The notes below the pieces were generated by a model that had not been told where the DNA came from, ran no database searches, and saw only the letters and a program-made list of their open reading frames with translations. The position numbers were made by a program, and so were the translations under genes. 64,000 bases of DNA from an uncultured Roseibium sp. (GTDB lineage: Bacteria > Pseudomonadota > Alphaproteobacteria > Rhizobiales > Stappiaceae): positions 372,001 to 436,000 of the forward strand of contig NZ_CANLVF010000002.1 in assembly GCF_947494555.1 (NCBI RefSeq), in the 5' to 3' direction. This document shows positions 1-7,792 of this stretch, piece after piece. Position 1 is the stretch's first letter. Every line of letters starts with the position of its first letter.

Positions 1-1107
1 AAGCCCGGCAAGTGCGAGACTTAAGCCGGCAACAACCCCAAGGATCGCAACGACGGGCAAGACCATGAGAGGCAGGAACAGGCCTGCCATGGCACCAATC
101 ACCGCAAAGAGAACTGACACGGAAGCAAGAGTTCCCTGCGCCGGCGCCACCGTTATCCGGTCAGACAAGGCCGAGCCGATCAAATCCGCGAGGATGAACA
201 CACCGGCGGTTTGCGGTTGAACACGTGGTCTGCCACTCGGTCCTGTTTCCGCTGCTTCAGCATCCAGGTGCGGCAAAAACCGGTCTGAATAAAGATGTTC
301 ATCCTCAAATGGCAGTAACCCTCCGAGCAGCACGATCCTGCCCCGGGCGAATTCCTCTAGTTTCTTCCGGCCCTCTTCGCTCGTATTGAGGTCAAGAACG
401 TCAATCAGCGACATGTAGGGCAGTGACGTCGCCAAGCGAGAAGTAGGAATAGAGGTGAAAGGCTCATCAATCTTAGCGCCGCCAACACCCAGGAGAGCAT
501 CGATAAGGTGCGGTGACTCATCCAAGGGGAGTTGCGGCGTATGCTCGCGGACAATACCGTCGTTGTCCGTTGAAACGATGACAGAACGAACGCCACCGGA
601 ACCGATCGCAGCGGTAAAGCTTCTATGAGGCACACCAATTTCGGTATGTGCGATGAAGACCTTGCCGCGATTTCCATAGACGAAACTCTGGAACGGCCGG
701 TCAAACCCGCGTAAACGGGCTTCACCTGAACTCGGGTCGATAAAAGAATCAGCGCTATAGGCGAAAACGAAATCGAATCCGAGCGCAACCGCGCCCGCAT
801 CCAGAACGGCTTGCCCTGCTTCGGCAAGAACCGGTGTCATCAAAACGCGGGGGATACGGGTCAGCCGCTCTGAATCGAGTGATGTCTGATCCAACCCGAC
901 CACAGCTACGGGAGATGGTGCGGGCTGCTTGTCACGCTCAGCAATGGCCCTAACCTGGAAAAGCCGGTCGATGACCCAGCCTTCCCAGATCGCCTTCTTT
1001 GCCGACAAGCCGATGACAATTCCGGCACCTATCGCCGCCAGGGCAATAAGAAATACAAGTTTTTTTCGGCCTATGGCAGTGTCAGCAGTTCGGCCTTCTG
1101 ACGTCAT
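1..1107 (-). CDS. CHASE2-domain membrane sensor protein (partial, C-terminus off the window)
   Basis: Only the first 369 codons are present; the frame stays open to base 1. Visible order: a hydrophobic segment at residues 16-35, then a long extracytoplasmic region of CHASE2 type (VAVVGLDQTSLD near residue 67, ARGRIVLLGG near 250, AGVFILADLIGSAL near 305), then the start of a second membrane region from about residue 325. In the family, CHASE2 is followed by two or three membrane helices and a cytoplasmic output, often adenylate/guanylate cyclase, otherwise GGDEF or histidine kinase. That output is not visible, so the signalling activity is unknown. The ATG overlaps the stop of the upstream secreted-protein gene by 4 bp (ATGA), which indicates translational coupling. 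Confidence 0.8.
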   Translation of the reverse strand, partial: MTSEGRTADTAIGRKKLVFLIALAAIGAGIVIGLSAKKAIWEGWVIDRLFQVRAIAERDKQPAPSPVAVVGLDQTSLDSERLTRIPRVLMTPVLAEAGQAVLDAGAVALGFDFVFAYSADSFIDPSSGEARLRGFDRPFQSFVYGNRGKVFIAHTEIGVPHRSFTAAIGSGGVRSVIVSTDNDGIVREHTPQLPLDESPHLIDALLGVGGAKIDEPFTSIPTSRLATSLPYMSLIDVLDLNTSEEGRKKLEEFARGRIVLLGGLLPFEDEHLYSDRFLPHLDAEAAETGPSGRPRVQPQTAGVFILADLIGSALSDRITVAPAQGTLASVSVLFAVIGAMAGLFLPLMVLPVVAILGVVAGLSLALAGL

Positions 1108-1787
1108 TTCACGATGACGACCGCAGTTTTACGTCCGACCTGTGCCGGATCAATCGTGATTTTCCTCATTTCGACACCGAAGTCCGGAGCTTTTCCCTGC
1201 AGGAAGAGCTCCACTTCGACAGCGTCTTCGTCGCTTTCACGGTCGGGCATCTCGGTGACGATGTTGTCTAGGACGTCAAAGCGTTTCGGTTCGCCTCCGC
1301 CGAACGATACGAAGACAGAGCCGTATTGATCCCTGGCCTTGTCGTCGAAACGCAGCATGAGCGACGCGGCTTTTTTGTTCTCAAGCGTCAGCCCGCGCAA
1401 GGTAACCGTCAGGCCTTTGTCCGCTGTCTGCGTGTTAGAACCGCTGTCGGCCTGCAGGCAATTCCCTGCCCGCACGAACTCCTCTTTGCCGCCATCGAGT
1501 TCCAGACCGCTGGCCGATACCTTGAGCGTCCCGGCCTTGATGCGGACTTCCTGGCAAGCGGAATAGTCGAGAAGATCAACATGGCCAGCCTCGCCAAGAT
1601 CGATCACATCTCCCGGCATCAGCTCGGAGAACGCGGAGACGTCAACGCCTTCGGACTTGTCAAGGACGAGCGCAACCGGGTCCGCAAGTGCCGGCCCGCT
1701 TGCGGCAACACCTAATCCAACAAAAGTCGCAAAAACTGACGTCTTCAGACTTCGTGCTTCAAAAAGATTAAACAAATTGTTTTTCAT
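1104..1787 (-). CDS. Secreted protein with a FecR-like N-terminal region
   Basis: This is a 227-residue protein. The ATG at 1787 is chosen because GGAG lies 6 nt upstream; an in-frame TTG at 1805 has no such support. It has a signal peptide with a basic start, a hydrophobic core SVFATFVGLGVAA and a likely ALA|DP cleavage site. The mature start (ALVLDKSEG, PGDVIDLG, a short Cys-containing strand, then a strand-rich GTLKVSASGLEL) resembles FecR-like or beta-rich domains often found beside CHASE2 proteins; this assignment is tentative. Two Cys lie about 30 residues apart. The gene is coupled to the CHASE2 gene, so it may be its periplasmic partner. No catalytic motif is visible. Confidence 0.75.
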   Translation of the reverse strand: MKNNLFNLFEARSLKTSVFATFVGLGVAASGPALADPVALVLDKSEGVDVSAFSELMPGDVIDLGEAGHVDLLDYSACQEVRIKAGTLKVSASGLELDGGKEEFVRAGNCLQADSGSNTQTADKGLTVTLRGLTLENKKAASLMLRFDDKARDQYGSVFVSFGGGEPKRFDVLDNIVTEMPDRESDEDAVEVELFLQGKAPDFGVEMRKITIDPAQVGRKTAVVIVK

Positions 1788-1848
1788 GACGGTCTCCAAA
1801 CTCAATCATTCTGTTGCGCCAAGAAAGACTTTAAAGCATGGCGCTAAT

Positions 1849-1902
1849 CCATGGCCAATTATAACCTGAAAATGGCGTTTTGATTGTGGCCATGGTCACA
1901 AT
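1849..1902 (-). promoter_or_regulatory. Predicted class II CRP-type promoter
   Basis: On the minus strand a perfect TATAAT lies at 1863-1858, with no good -35 box 17 bp upstream. The predicted start is near 1851. Centred between 1892 and 1893, i.e. at -41.5, is a 20-bp dyad (1883-1902) whose halves are ATTGTGGCCA and TGGTCACAAT, with 9 of 10 positions symmetric. Read as TGTGG-N6-TCACA it matches the CRP consensus at 9 of 10 core positions. A further CCATGGCCA at 1849-1857 is the exact reverse complement of 1887-1895 and overlaps the start site, so it could be a second, repressing half-element. The geometry is that of a class II activator site. Confidence 0.65.
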
Positions 1903-1946
1903 AAGGCGCTTTGAACAGCTACATAAACCAATGAACAAGCCTCATA

Positions 1947-3569
1947 TTAGCCAGCAGGCTCGGTATAAACCCCGGTAATGCCAACGGCTTCGGCCGATTT
2001 TCCAATCAGGTTCAAAAGATTCGGTGCAAGCGAAGGGTCCAGCGGTCGCCCCTCCATCGCAGAGAGAACTCCGACCAGTTGGGGCATCGGCTTTGGCGAG
2101 CGGATCAGGACAATATGATCCGCGCCAAAAGGTAGCGCCGCACGAAGGTTCAGGACATAGGGCGCATCGGCCTCCATTTTTGTGTCCTTTCCAAGCGGGT
2201 CAGCTCGTTTGTCAGGTGCCAGCAAGCGTATGGTACCATCGGCCTCCAACGCAAAGACAGCCATATATCCGCCCTCCTCAGACGTCAGTCCGACTTTCAA
2301 CGGAGAGCCTTCGGGAATATGGCCGACCGAGGGTTTCAATGTCCCCTCGACAGGCTGGCGGTCGCGAGAAATTGCGTAAAGCTCGGACAGGAAAAGCCAC
2401 TTGGAAACAACTTCGGCGAAACGATCCGCGTTGCCGGCTCTTTTTCTGAGAACGACATCGCCAAACTTTGTCAGAACGTCGCCTTCCTCGACATCCCAGT
2501 AAAGATCCGCGCTTCCATCCGTGACAACCTGCAGCGCGCCCTCATGACGCTTGGACAGACCGTTGAGGACGGGAAGAGCTATGTCCGTGCTTGCAGAAAT
2601 GGTGAGCGCAACACTGCCCCTGTCCAGAATGTTGTCCTGAACCCTTGGCAGCACGGCTGCGCGCGTTCCACCACCGACAGTCAGGCTGGGCGTTTGACGT
2701 CCTTCGGTTGCGACACGGACGGTCTCTTGCAGGAAAAGCGTAAGCTCCTCCATCGAGATTCCGCCGTCCTTGTTCAGATCCGCACGGCCTTCCACGCCCC
2801 GAGCAAACGACCAGCTCAGTGCACCGCGCGGCTCGCCGGCGATCATCAACTCCGGTATCACCTGGCCATCTACTGTTGCACCGACATAAATGACGTTGGA
2901 CATCTCCTGCAAATCACTGCCCGCAGACTGATTGTCTTTCAAGACCGGGTGCAAGGGCTGACTGCGAAGCAGATCGTTTTCGAACGGGGGCAAGCCGATG
3001 AGACGCGTGCCGAGCCGGGTGATCCTTGGATCGATCGACCTTGTCATCGTGCCCGAGTGACAGCTGTCCGCAAGAACAAGAACACTCCGGTCGCCAGCGG
3101 CCCGCAACATGGCTGCGATATCGTCATCGCGCAGGCGTTCGCCGTTTCCAGGCGCAGAAACATCAAATCCAGCGAGAAGAAAGACCTCGTCGTGGCCGTC
3201 AGCTTCCGAACCCGCGACCCATTCTTTCTCCTGCGCGCCGTGGCCGGCGTATGAAAGCACGAGGACGTCGTCCTGCGCCGAGCGCTCGATCAGCCCCTGC
3301 CACGCCGACAGAATGCGCACTCGTGTCGCCTCTTCATCATAAAAGGTCTGAAGATCACGGACACCGGCCGCCTTCAGTGTTTTGGCAATGTCTTCCGCAT
3401 CGTTCACCGCGCCCTTCAGCGGAGAAACGTTCTGATAGGCGTCGATACCGATGACAAGCGCGCGCCACTCCCCCGCTGAGGCGGCAAGCGGAGCGCCAAC
3501 CACACACAGCAGGATCGTGAACAGCCGAACCAGTCGACTGAAATGAAAAATCACTAAGTATTCGGTCAT
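1947..3569 (-). CDS. Exported caspase-family (C14) protein with DUF4384-like C-terminus
   Basis: This is a 540-residue protein. The signal peptide covers about residues 1-32 (LFTILLCVVGAPLAASA). The peptidase C14 domain spans about 33-310: ALVIGIDAY opens the fold, the catalytic His is in SYAGHG (H110) and the catalytic Cys in LADSCHSG (C170), so both dyad residues are intact. The C-terminus, about 405-500 (PLKVGLTSEEGGYMAVFAL, then GTIRLLAPD and PFGADHIVLI), resembles DUF4384, a domain often attached to bacterial caspases. The location is inferred to be periplasmic from the signal peptide. It follows the poly-Gly lipoprotein gene by 27 bp in the same direction. The substrate is unknown; family members usually cleave after basic residues. 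Confidence 0.85.
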   Translation of the reverse strand: MTEYLVIFHFSRLVRLFTILLCVVGAPLAASAGEWRALVIGIDAYQNVSPLKGAVNDAEDIAKTLKAAGVRDLQTFYDEEATRVRILSAWQGLIERSAQDDVLVLSYAGHGAQEKEWVAGSEADGHDEVFLLAGFDVSAPGNGERLRDDDIAAMLRAAGDRSVLVLADSCHSGTMTRSIDPRITRLGTRLIGLPPFENDLLRSQPLHPVLKDNQSAGSDLQEMSNVIYVGATVDGQVIPELMIAGEPRGALSWSFARGVEGRADLNKDGGISMEELTLFLQETVRVATEGRQTPSLTVGGGTRAAVLPRVQDNILDRGSVALTISASTDIALPVLNGLSKRHEGALQVVTDGSADLYWDVEEGDVLTKFGDVVLRKRAGNADRFAEVVSKWLFLSELYAISRDRQPVEGTLKPSVGHIPEGSPLKVGLTSEEGGYMAVFALEADGTIRLLAPDKRADPLGKDTKMEADAPYVLNLRAALPFGADHIVLIRSPKPMPQLVGVLSAMEGRPLDPSLAPNLLNLIGKSAEAVGITGVYTEPAG

Positions 3570-3596
3570 CTACTGACTCAATTTCAAAGGAGTGGC

Positions 3597-3890
3597 TTAG
3601 CCCCAGGATCCGCCGCCGCCGCCGCCAGGGCCACCGCCGCCGCCGCCACCGCCGCCTCCGCCGCCGCCACCGCCGCCTCCGCCGCCATTGTCATTATCGC
3701 GGTTGGCTGGGTCGTTGATCGGATCAACAACAGGAGCGGCTGTTCTTGGTGCCGAGGATGTCGTGGTCGCCACCGACGGAGTTGTTTGCACGGGCGTCGT
3801 GCCGGTCGTTGTCACTGGTTGTGTTGCACAACCGGCAAGAAACAACGCAAGCAAACCTGTCGATGGCAGGACATGGCGTAGATGTTTCAT
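3597..3890 (-). CDS. Small lipoprotein with a poly-glycine tail
   Basis: This is a 97-residue protein. It has a lipoprotein signal peptide with lipobox LFLAGC (Cys21 would be the lipidated residue), a Thr/Pro/Ser-rich linker (about 22-65), then about 18 consecutive glycines, a Pro, six more glycines and the end SWG. The lipoprotein signal places it in the envelope. The gene sits 18 bp after the large caspase gene and 27 bp before the second caspase gene, so the three are probably one transcript. The Gly tract could be a flexible spacer or a substrate for protein-protein contacts. No family recognised. Confidence 0.75.
   Translation of the reverse strand: MKHLRHVLPSTGLLALFLAGCATQPVTTTGTTPVQTTPSVATTTSSAPRTAAPVVDPINDPANRDNDNGGGGGGGGGGGGGGGGGGGPGGGGGGSWG
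3610..3687. repeat. Imperfect CCG/CCA/CCT triplet tract encoding poly-Gly
   Basis: About 26 triplets, mostly CCG with scattered CCA and CCT on the plus strand (GGN Gly codons on the coding minus strand). It lies wholly inside the lipoprotein gene. The period of 3 means length changes would keep the frame and alter only the tail length. The interruptions by CCA and CCT should lower slippage compared with a pure repeat. Confidence 0.9.
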
Positions 3891-3908
3891 ACTTATCTCC
3901 TTAATAAA

Positions 3909-6623
3909 TCAGAACAAATCATAGCGTGGCCGGCTCTGTTCCCACTGAAACTTGACGAGTGCGATCAGAGCTTCATCCCCCTGAACAGCGGAAAGCTCGG
4001 AACTTTCAAAAAACTTGTTCAAAGCGTCCCGCGTTTTACGGCCGGGTTGACCATCGACCGGACCGGGCTCGAAGCCGAGGTCGGTCAATGCCTGCTGTAC
4101 CACTTTGGCTTTCAGGATTTTGTTGGCCGACTTCAGATCGTCACGGCCTTTTCCGGCTGCCGAAGACGACGGATCGACAGTCGCCGCCATGGCGAGCATC
4201 CTGATCCTGTCGCGGCCGGCTGCCTCCCCCGATTGCTGCCCGAGCATCCAGGCGGTGTTGTAGGCACCCCAGGCGTCGCCGCGTTCCGCACTGGCGCGGA
4301 ACCATTTGGTTGCCTGCTCCGTGCTCTTTTCAACACCTTGACCATTGAAGTACAGCAAACCGATTGCGGTGCCTGCCGCCGGGTGGCCGCCTTCATGGGC
4401 CTTCGTAAACCAACCGAGAGCCGCTTCAAAATCCTGAGGTGTTCCCAGGCCATCCCGATAAAGGGTGCCCATGTTCAGATAACCGTAAATATCTTCGCGC
4501 GAGGCTGACCGGTTGTAGTAGTAAACTGCCCGATCGACGTTTTCTTCAACGTGATCTCCGCTCAAATAAAAGCCGCCGATTGCGTTGAACGAGAACGTGT
4601 GCCCGGCCTCAACCGACTGAAGCAGCTTTTCAAGACCGGCCTGTTCGTTCTGATCGGTCCCCTCGCCCTTGATCTCGGCCATGCCGAGTGAGTGAAGAGC
4701 ATAGGCGTCGCCACGTTCAGCAGCCTTGCGATAAAGCTCAACCGCCTTTTTCTGGTCGCGATCAATGCCCGCACCGAGAAAATACATCCGTCCGAGAACC
4801 TGTCCCGCGCGAACGTGGCCCATCTGATAGGCCTGGTCGAAATAATCGCTTGCCTGCTCCAGTTCGCCGGCTGCAAAAGCACCACGGCCACGCTGGAACA
4901 CGAACCGGCCGATCTCCGGATAGGCCTCCATGGCCTCGGCGCAGGCCTTGTCGACAAGGCTTGGATCAATTTCGTTGGCCAGCCGACCCTCCGTGACGGC
5001 TTGCAGATCAAATGGCTGGGTTGCCAGCTGGTCGCATTGTGTCACCCGCGGCTGCACGATTTGCGTGATCGACTGCGGTGCAGCACCGCTCTCTACGGGA
5101 AGCTCCAATGTGAAGCGCCGTGCTTCGGTTTCAGACCCGATCTGCGGCCGCACGGTCAATGTCGAAAGTCCGGACATCGGAAAGCGGTCACCCGGGCGCA
5201 GCAGGCGTCCGTCCGACGCGAGCTGGAGATCGCCGTCCACGGAAACAACCTTGAGCCAGTCATCCGTCGCAGGAAGTCCCTCGACAGGCGCATCAGGATA
5301 GATTTCCACGGGACCCACACCTACATCGGCTTCGACCGCGGTGCCTTTAGACGTATCGGTAAGCCAGGCGACAAGATCATCGAGCCGTTTCTTGCGCTCA
5401 GCTTCCAGTTCCGTCTTGTCCGCGACCGGTGCGGCCTGAACAACGGTGATGGAAGCGATCGCGGAGGCGGATCCACCCCATTCGTCCTGAACTTCATAGC
5501 CAATCAGCTCGACATCGCCGGATCCCGATCCATCGGGGATGAATTCCAGACTGGCGAGCTCGACAGCACTCAGTGTGTCGCCCTCAGCGATTGCCCGGCC
5601 ACCAGGCAATCTCAGTTCTCCTTTTTCAGGAGACAGTGTGAGTGTTGCCTGGATTGCTCCGCCCTCCGGCTGAACAGGCTCCGGAATGGCAAGCGGACTG
5701 CCGGCTGAACTGACCGGGACACTCACCCGGTGATGGGCCGTTACAATTGGCTCGGGTTTTGGGGGAACAAAGTAGAAATTGGTGACAAGCGTGGAGTCTT
5801 CATAAGGTATTTGCTGGCCGCCCGTCTTGCGCACGACCTCGTCGCGCACCTTGGTCATCAGATCCTTGATTTCAAGAGACGGATCAAGCGCGTTTCCGAC
5901 GACAGACGATGTAAATGGGCTCAGCGGCCCCTCGCCATCATAAGCAACCTGCCCAGGCCTCGTTGCGTAGGAAATGAAGCTTCCCAGCTTGTTGGGAATC
6001 CTGCGCAGACCACGGGTCTTGCCCAAGGAATACTCCTCCTCGCCCCAAAAAAGGCTTCCGATTTCAAACGGATTATCACGACATGAATCAAGCATCACGA
6101 TCTGCATGCTTGAAGCAGCCTTCATGTAGTCGAGAAGGTGTGAAACTTTCAGACTTTCAAACTCAAGATCGTATTCCGAGGCAAGTTTCGCATCGACAGG
6201 GAGTATGAAATTCGATTCGCCGACCTGAAGTGCATGACCCGAGTAGTAAAAGAGTGCCGTGTCGCCGTCATTCAGCTCTCTCAAAAAACGCCGGACAACC
6301 TTCTCGAGCTCCTTTTTGCCGAGATTTGTTCCTACCGTAACATCGAAGTCGGCTTCTTGCAGAACCCGTGTAATTTCCTTGGTGTCGTTCAGAGGATTGA
6401 TAAGCGGCTCGACAAACTGATAATCCTGGTTGCCAATCACAAGCGCAACCCGGCGCCCCGCATCCTCAGCTGTTGAGCCGAGCGCTTGGGTGCCCATCAC
6501 GAGCAAGCCCAGGGGAAAGCCAACAATGCCAATTCGGACGGCCCGCTTCAAGCTGGAGACCGGACCCGTTATCGTATCTTTCGCCGACTGCTTCAAAGCA
6601 GACAGGTAATTCCGTTTTTGCAT
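3909..6623 (-). CDS. Large caspase-family protein with Sel1 repeats and peptidoglycan-binding-like C-terminus
   Basis: This is a 904-residue protein. The ATG has GAGGA 5 nt upstream. A hydrophobic segment at about 31-48 acts as signal or anchor. The caspase (C14) domain is at about 57-290 with RRVALVIGNQDY, catalytic His130 in FYYSGHA and Cys181 in MLDSCRDNPF; the dyad is intact. About 320-400 and 430-510 are strand-rich stretches (LEFIPDGSGSGDVELIGYEV resembles cadherin/VCBS-type repeats). About 575-800 holds five or six Sel1-like repeats (A-x-x-x-LGxMYxxGxG pattern). The last about 70 residues (FEPGPVDGQPGRKTRDAL) resemble a peptidoglycan-binding domain. It is the first gene of the caspase island. 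The architecture suggests a scaffolded envelope caspase; partners are unknown. Confidence 0.87.
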   Translation of the reverse strand: MQKRNYLSALKQSAKDTITGPVSSLKRAVRIGIVGFPLGLLVMGTQALGSTAEDAGRRVALVIGNQDYQFVEPLINPLNDTKEITRVLQEADFDVTVGTNLGKKELEKVVRRFLRELNDGDTALFYYSGHALQVGESNFILPVDAKLASEYDLEFESLKVSHLLDYMKAASSMQIVMLDSCRDNPFEIGSLFWGEEEYSLGKTRGLRRIPNKLGSFISYATRPGQVAYDGEGPLSPFTSSVVGNALDPSLEIKDLMTKVRDEVVRKTGGQQIPYEDSTLVTNFYFVPPKPEPIVTAHHRVSVPVSSAGSPLAIPEPVQPEGGAIQATLTLSPEKGELRLPGGRAIAEGDTLSAVELASLEFIPDGSGSGDVELIGYEVQDEWGGSASAIASITVVQAAPVADKTELEAERKKRLDDLVAWLTDTSKGTAVEADVGVGPVEIYPDAPVEGLPATDDWLKVVSVDGDLQLASDGRLLRPGDRFPMSGLSTLTVRPQIGSETEARRFTLELPVESGAAPQSITQIVQPRVTQCDQLATQPFDLQAVTEGRLANEIDPSLVDKACAEAMEAYPEIGRFVFQRGRGAFAAGELEQASDYFDQAYQMGHVRAGQVLGRMYFLGAGIDRDQKKAVELYRKAAERGDAYALHSLGMAEIKGEGTDQNEQAGLEKLLQSVEAGHTFSFNAIGGFYLSGDHVEENVDRAVYYYNRSASREDIYGYLNMGTLYRDGLGTPQDFEAALGWFTKAHEGGHPAAGTAIGLLYFNGQGVEKSTEQATKWFRASAERGDAWGAYNTAWMLGQQSGEAAGRDRIRMLAMAATVDPSSSAAGKGRDDLKSANKILKAKVVQQALTDLGFEPGPVDGQPGRKTRDALNKFFESSELSAVQGDEALIALVKFQWEQSRPRYDLF

Positions 6624-6922
6624 GTCATCCTCAGCGCTTCATTAGGCACCGTAATATTGCATCAAAAAACCATGACAACCTGTGACGAACCGCACAGCTG
6701 TGTCGATCCGCTTGCGGAACGGGTCAGATCAATAACTTAAATAACCCAAAGTAAAGTGATGCACACTTGCGATAAGTTCGCAAGCGTGGCTGTGGCATAA
6801 ACGCAAGACTTTTTACGACTTTTCGAACTGATCGTCGTTCAAGAACGCTAAATTTGATATTGAGCGCATTGGTCCTACGATGCGCTAACGTATCCAACGC
6901 CTATCAAACCAGCGAAGGTTTC
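6624..6922. promoter_or_regulatory. Divergent intergenic region with a weak CRP-like site
   Basis: This 299-bp spacer separates the caspase island from the GNAT gene. At 6681-6696 it contains TGTGA-N6-GCACA, 9 of 10 core CRP positions, but the outer flanks are not symmetric and no clear -10 sits at -41.5 from it; TATTAC at 6656-6651 is the best minus-strand candidate. A 6-bp inverted repeat CTTGCG/CGCAAG is at 6766-6784. No gene was found here. Confidence 0.4.
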
Positions 6923-7774
6923 ATGTCAGACAAACTCAACATTCGGCACCTAACCGAAACTGAAATCCACATTCCGCTTGAAATGGCAATGAAAGAAGGC
7001 TGGAATCCGGGCATCGAGGACGGTCCTGCTTTTTTTGCCGCAGACCCAACTGGCTTTCTGGCCGGAGAGCTCGACGGCCAGATTATCGCGGTGATCTCGG
7101 CGGTCCGATACGAGGACACTTACGGATTTATCGGGTTTTACATTTGCAAACGCGAATTCAGGACACGAGGATACGGACACCAGATTTGGCATCAGGCAAT
7201 GTCCCAACTCGGCACAAGGCTGATCGGTCTGGACGCCGTGAACGAACAAACGGCAAGTTACGGAGAGCACGGCTTCAAGTCGGTCTACAGGAACATTCGT
7301 CAAACCGGTGTCTCCACATGCGATGTGCCGATGGATCCGCGCATCGCCCCGCTTGGACAGGGATTGTATCCATCCATTCGGGACTATGATGCGCGTTTCG
7401 TCCCCGCCCTTCGCGAGAACTTCTTGAAGGTTTGGACGGCCCCCATGCTCGAAACGCGAAGAGGTTTTGCTTTTGTCGACAATGGCGAGGTCAGGGGCTA
7501 TGGCGTTATCCGCCGTTGCCATGAGGGCTACAAGATCGGTCCATTGTTTGGCGACACTCCTGAAATCGCAGATACGCTGTTTCGTGCTCTTGCCGGCCAG
7601 GTCAAAGGTCAGTTTGTCATTCTCGACACACCGGAACCAAATGCCGCTGCGCTGATTCTGGCGGAAAAATACGAGCTTTCTCCGGAATTCGAGACCTTCC
7701 GCATGTATCGGGGACAGGCCCCCGATCTTCCTCTCGATCAGATTTTCGGAATCACAACCTTCGAACTGGGTTAG
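6923..7774 (+). CDS. GNAT-family N-acetyltransferase, two-lobe (YitH/HolE-like) type
   Basis: This is a 283-residue protein. The ATG at 6923 is preferred because GAAGG lies 4 nt upstream; the longer frame from 6854 lacks a ribosome binding site. The N-terminal GNAT fold covers about residues 1-140: GFIGFYICKREFRTRGYGHQIW contains the strand 4 and the acetyl-CoA loop (R-x-x-G-Y-G). The C-terminal half (about 150-280, ending EFETFRMYRG) matches the second acetyltransferase-like lobe seen in YitH-type proteins. The acceptor substrate cannot be read from sequence. The 3' end is convergent with the next gene, 18 bp apart. Confidence 0.85.
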   Translation: MSDKLNIRHLTETEIHIPLEMAMKEGWNPGIEDGPAFFAADPTGFLAGELDGQIIAVISAVRYEDTYGFIGFYICKREFRTRGYGHQIWHQAMSQLGTRLIGLDAVNEQTASYGEHGFKSVYRNIRQTGVSTCDVPMDPRIAPLGQGLYPSIRDYDARFVPALRENFLKVWTAPMLETRRGFAFVDNGEVRGYGVIRRCHEGYKIGPLFGDTPEIADTLFRALAGQVKGQFVILDTPEPNAAALILAEKYELSPEFETFRMYRGQAPDLPLDQIFGITTFELG

Positions 7775-7792
7775 AACGCAGGCTTTTCCAGA

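Noticed and set aside
2319..3254. 311-codon plus-strand frame over the second caspase gene
   Set aside because: Antisense to an intact caspase domain with both catalytic residues; no ribosome binding site.
3610..3687. CRISPR-like or satellite repeat
   Set aside because: The triplets encode glycine in a frame with a good lipoprotein signal; there are no spacers.
4692..5708. 338-codon plus-strand frame over the large caspase gene
   Set aside because: Antisense to the Sel1-repeat region; composition is that of a shadow frame.
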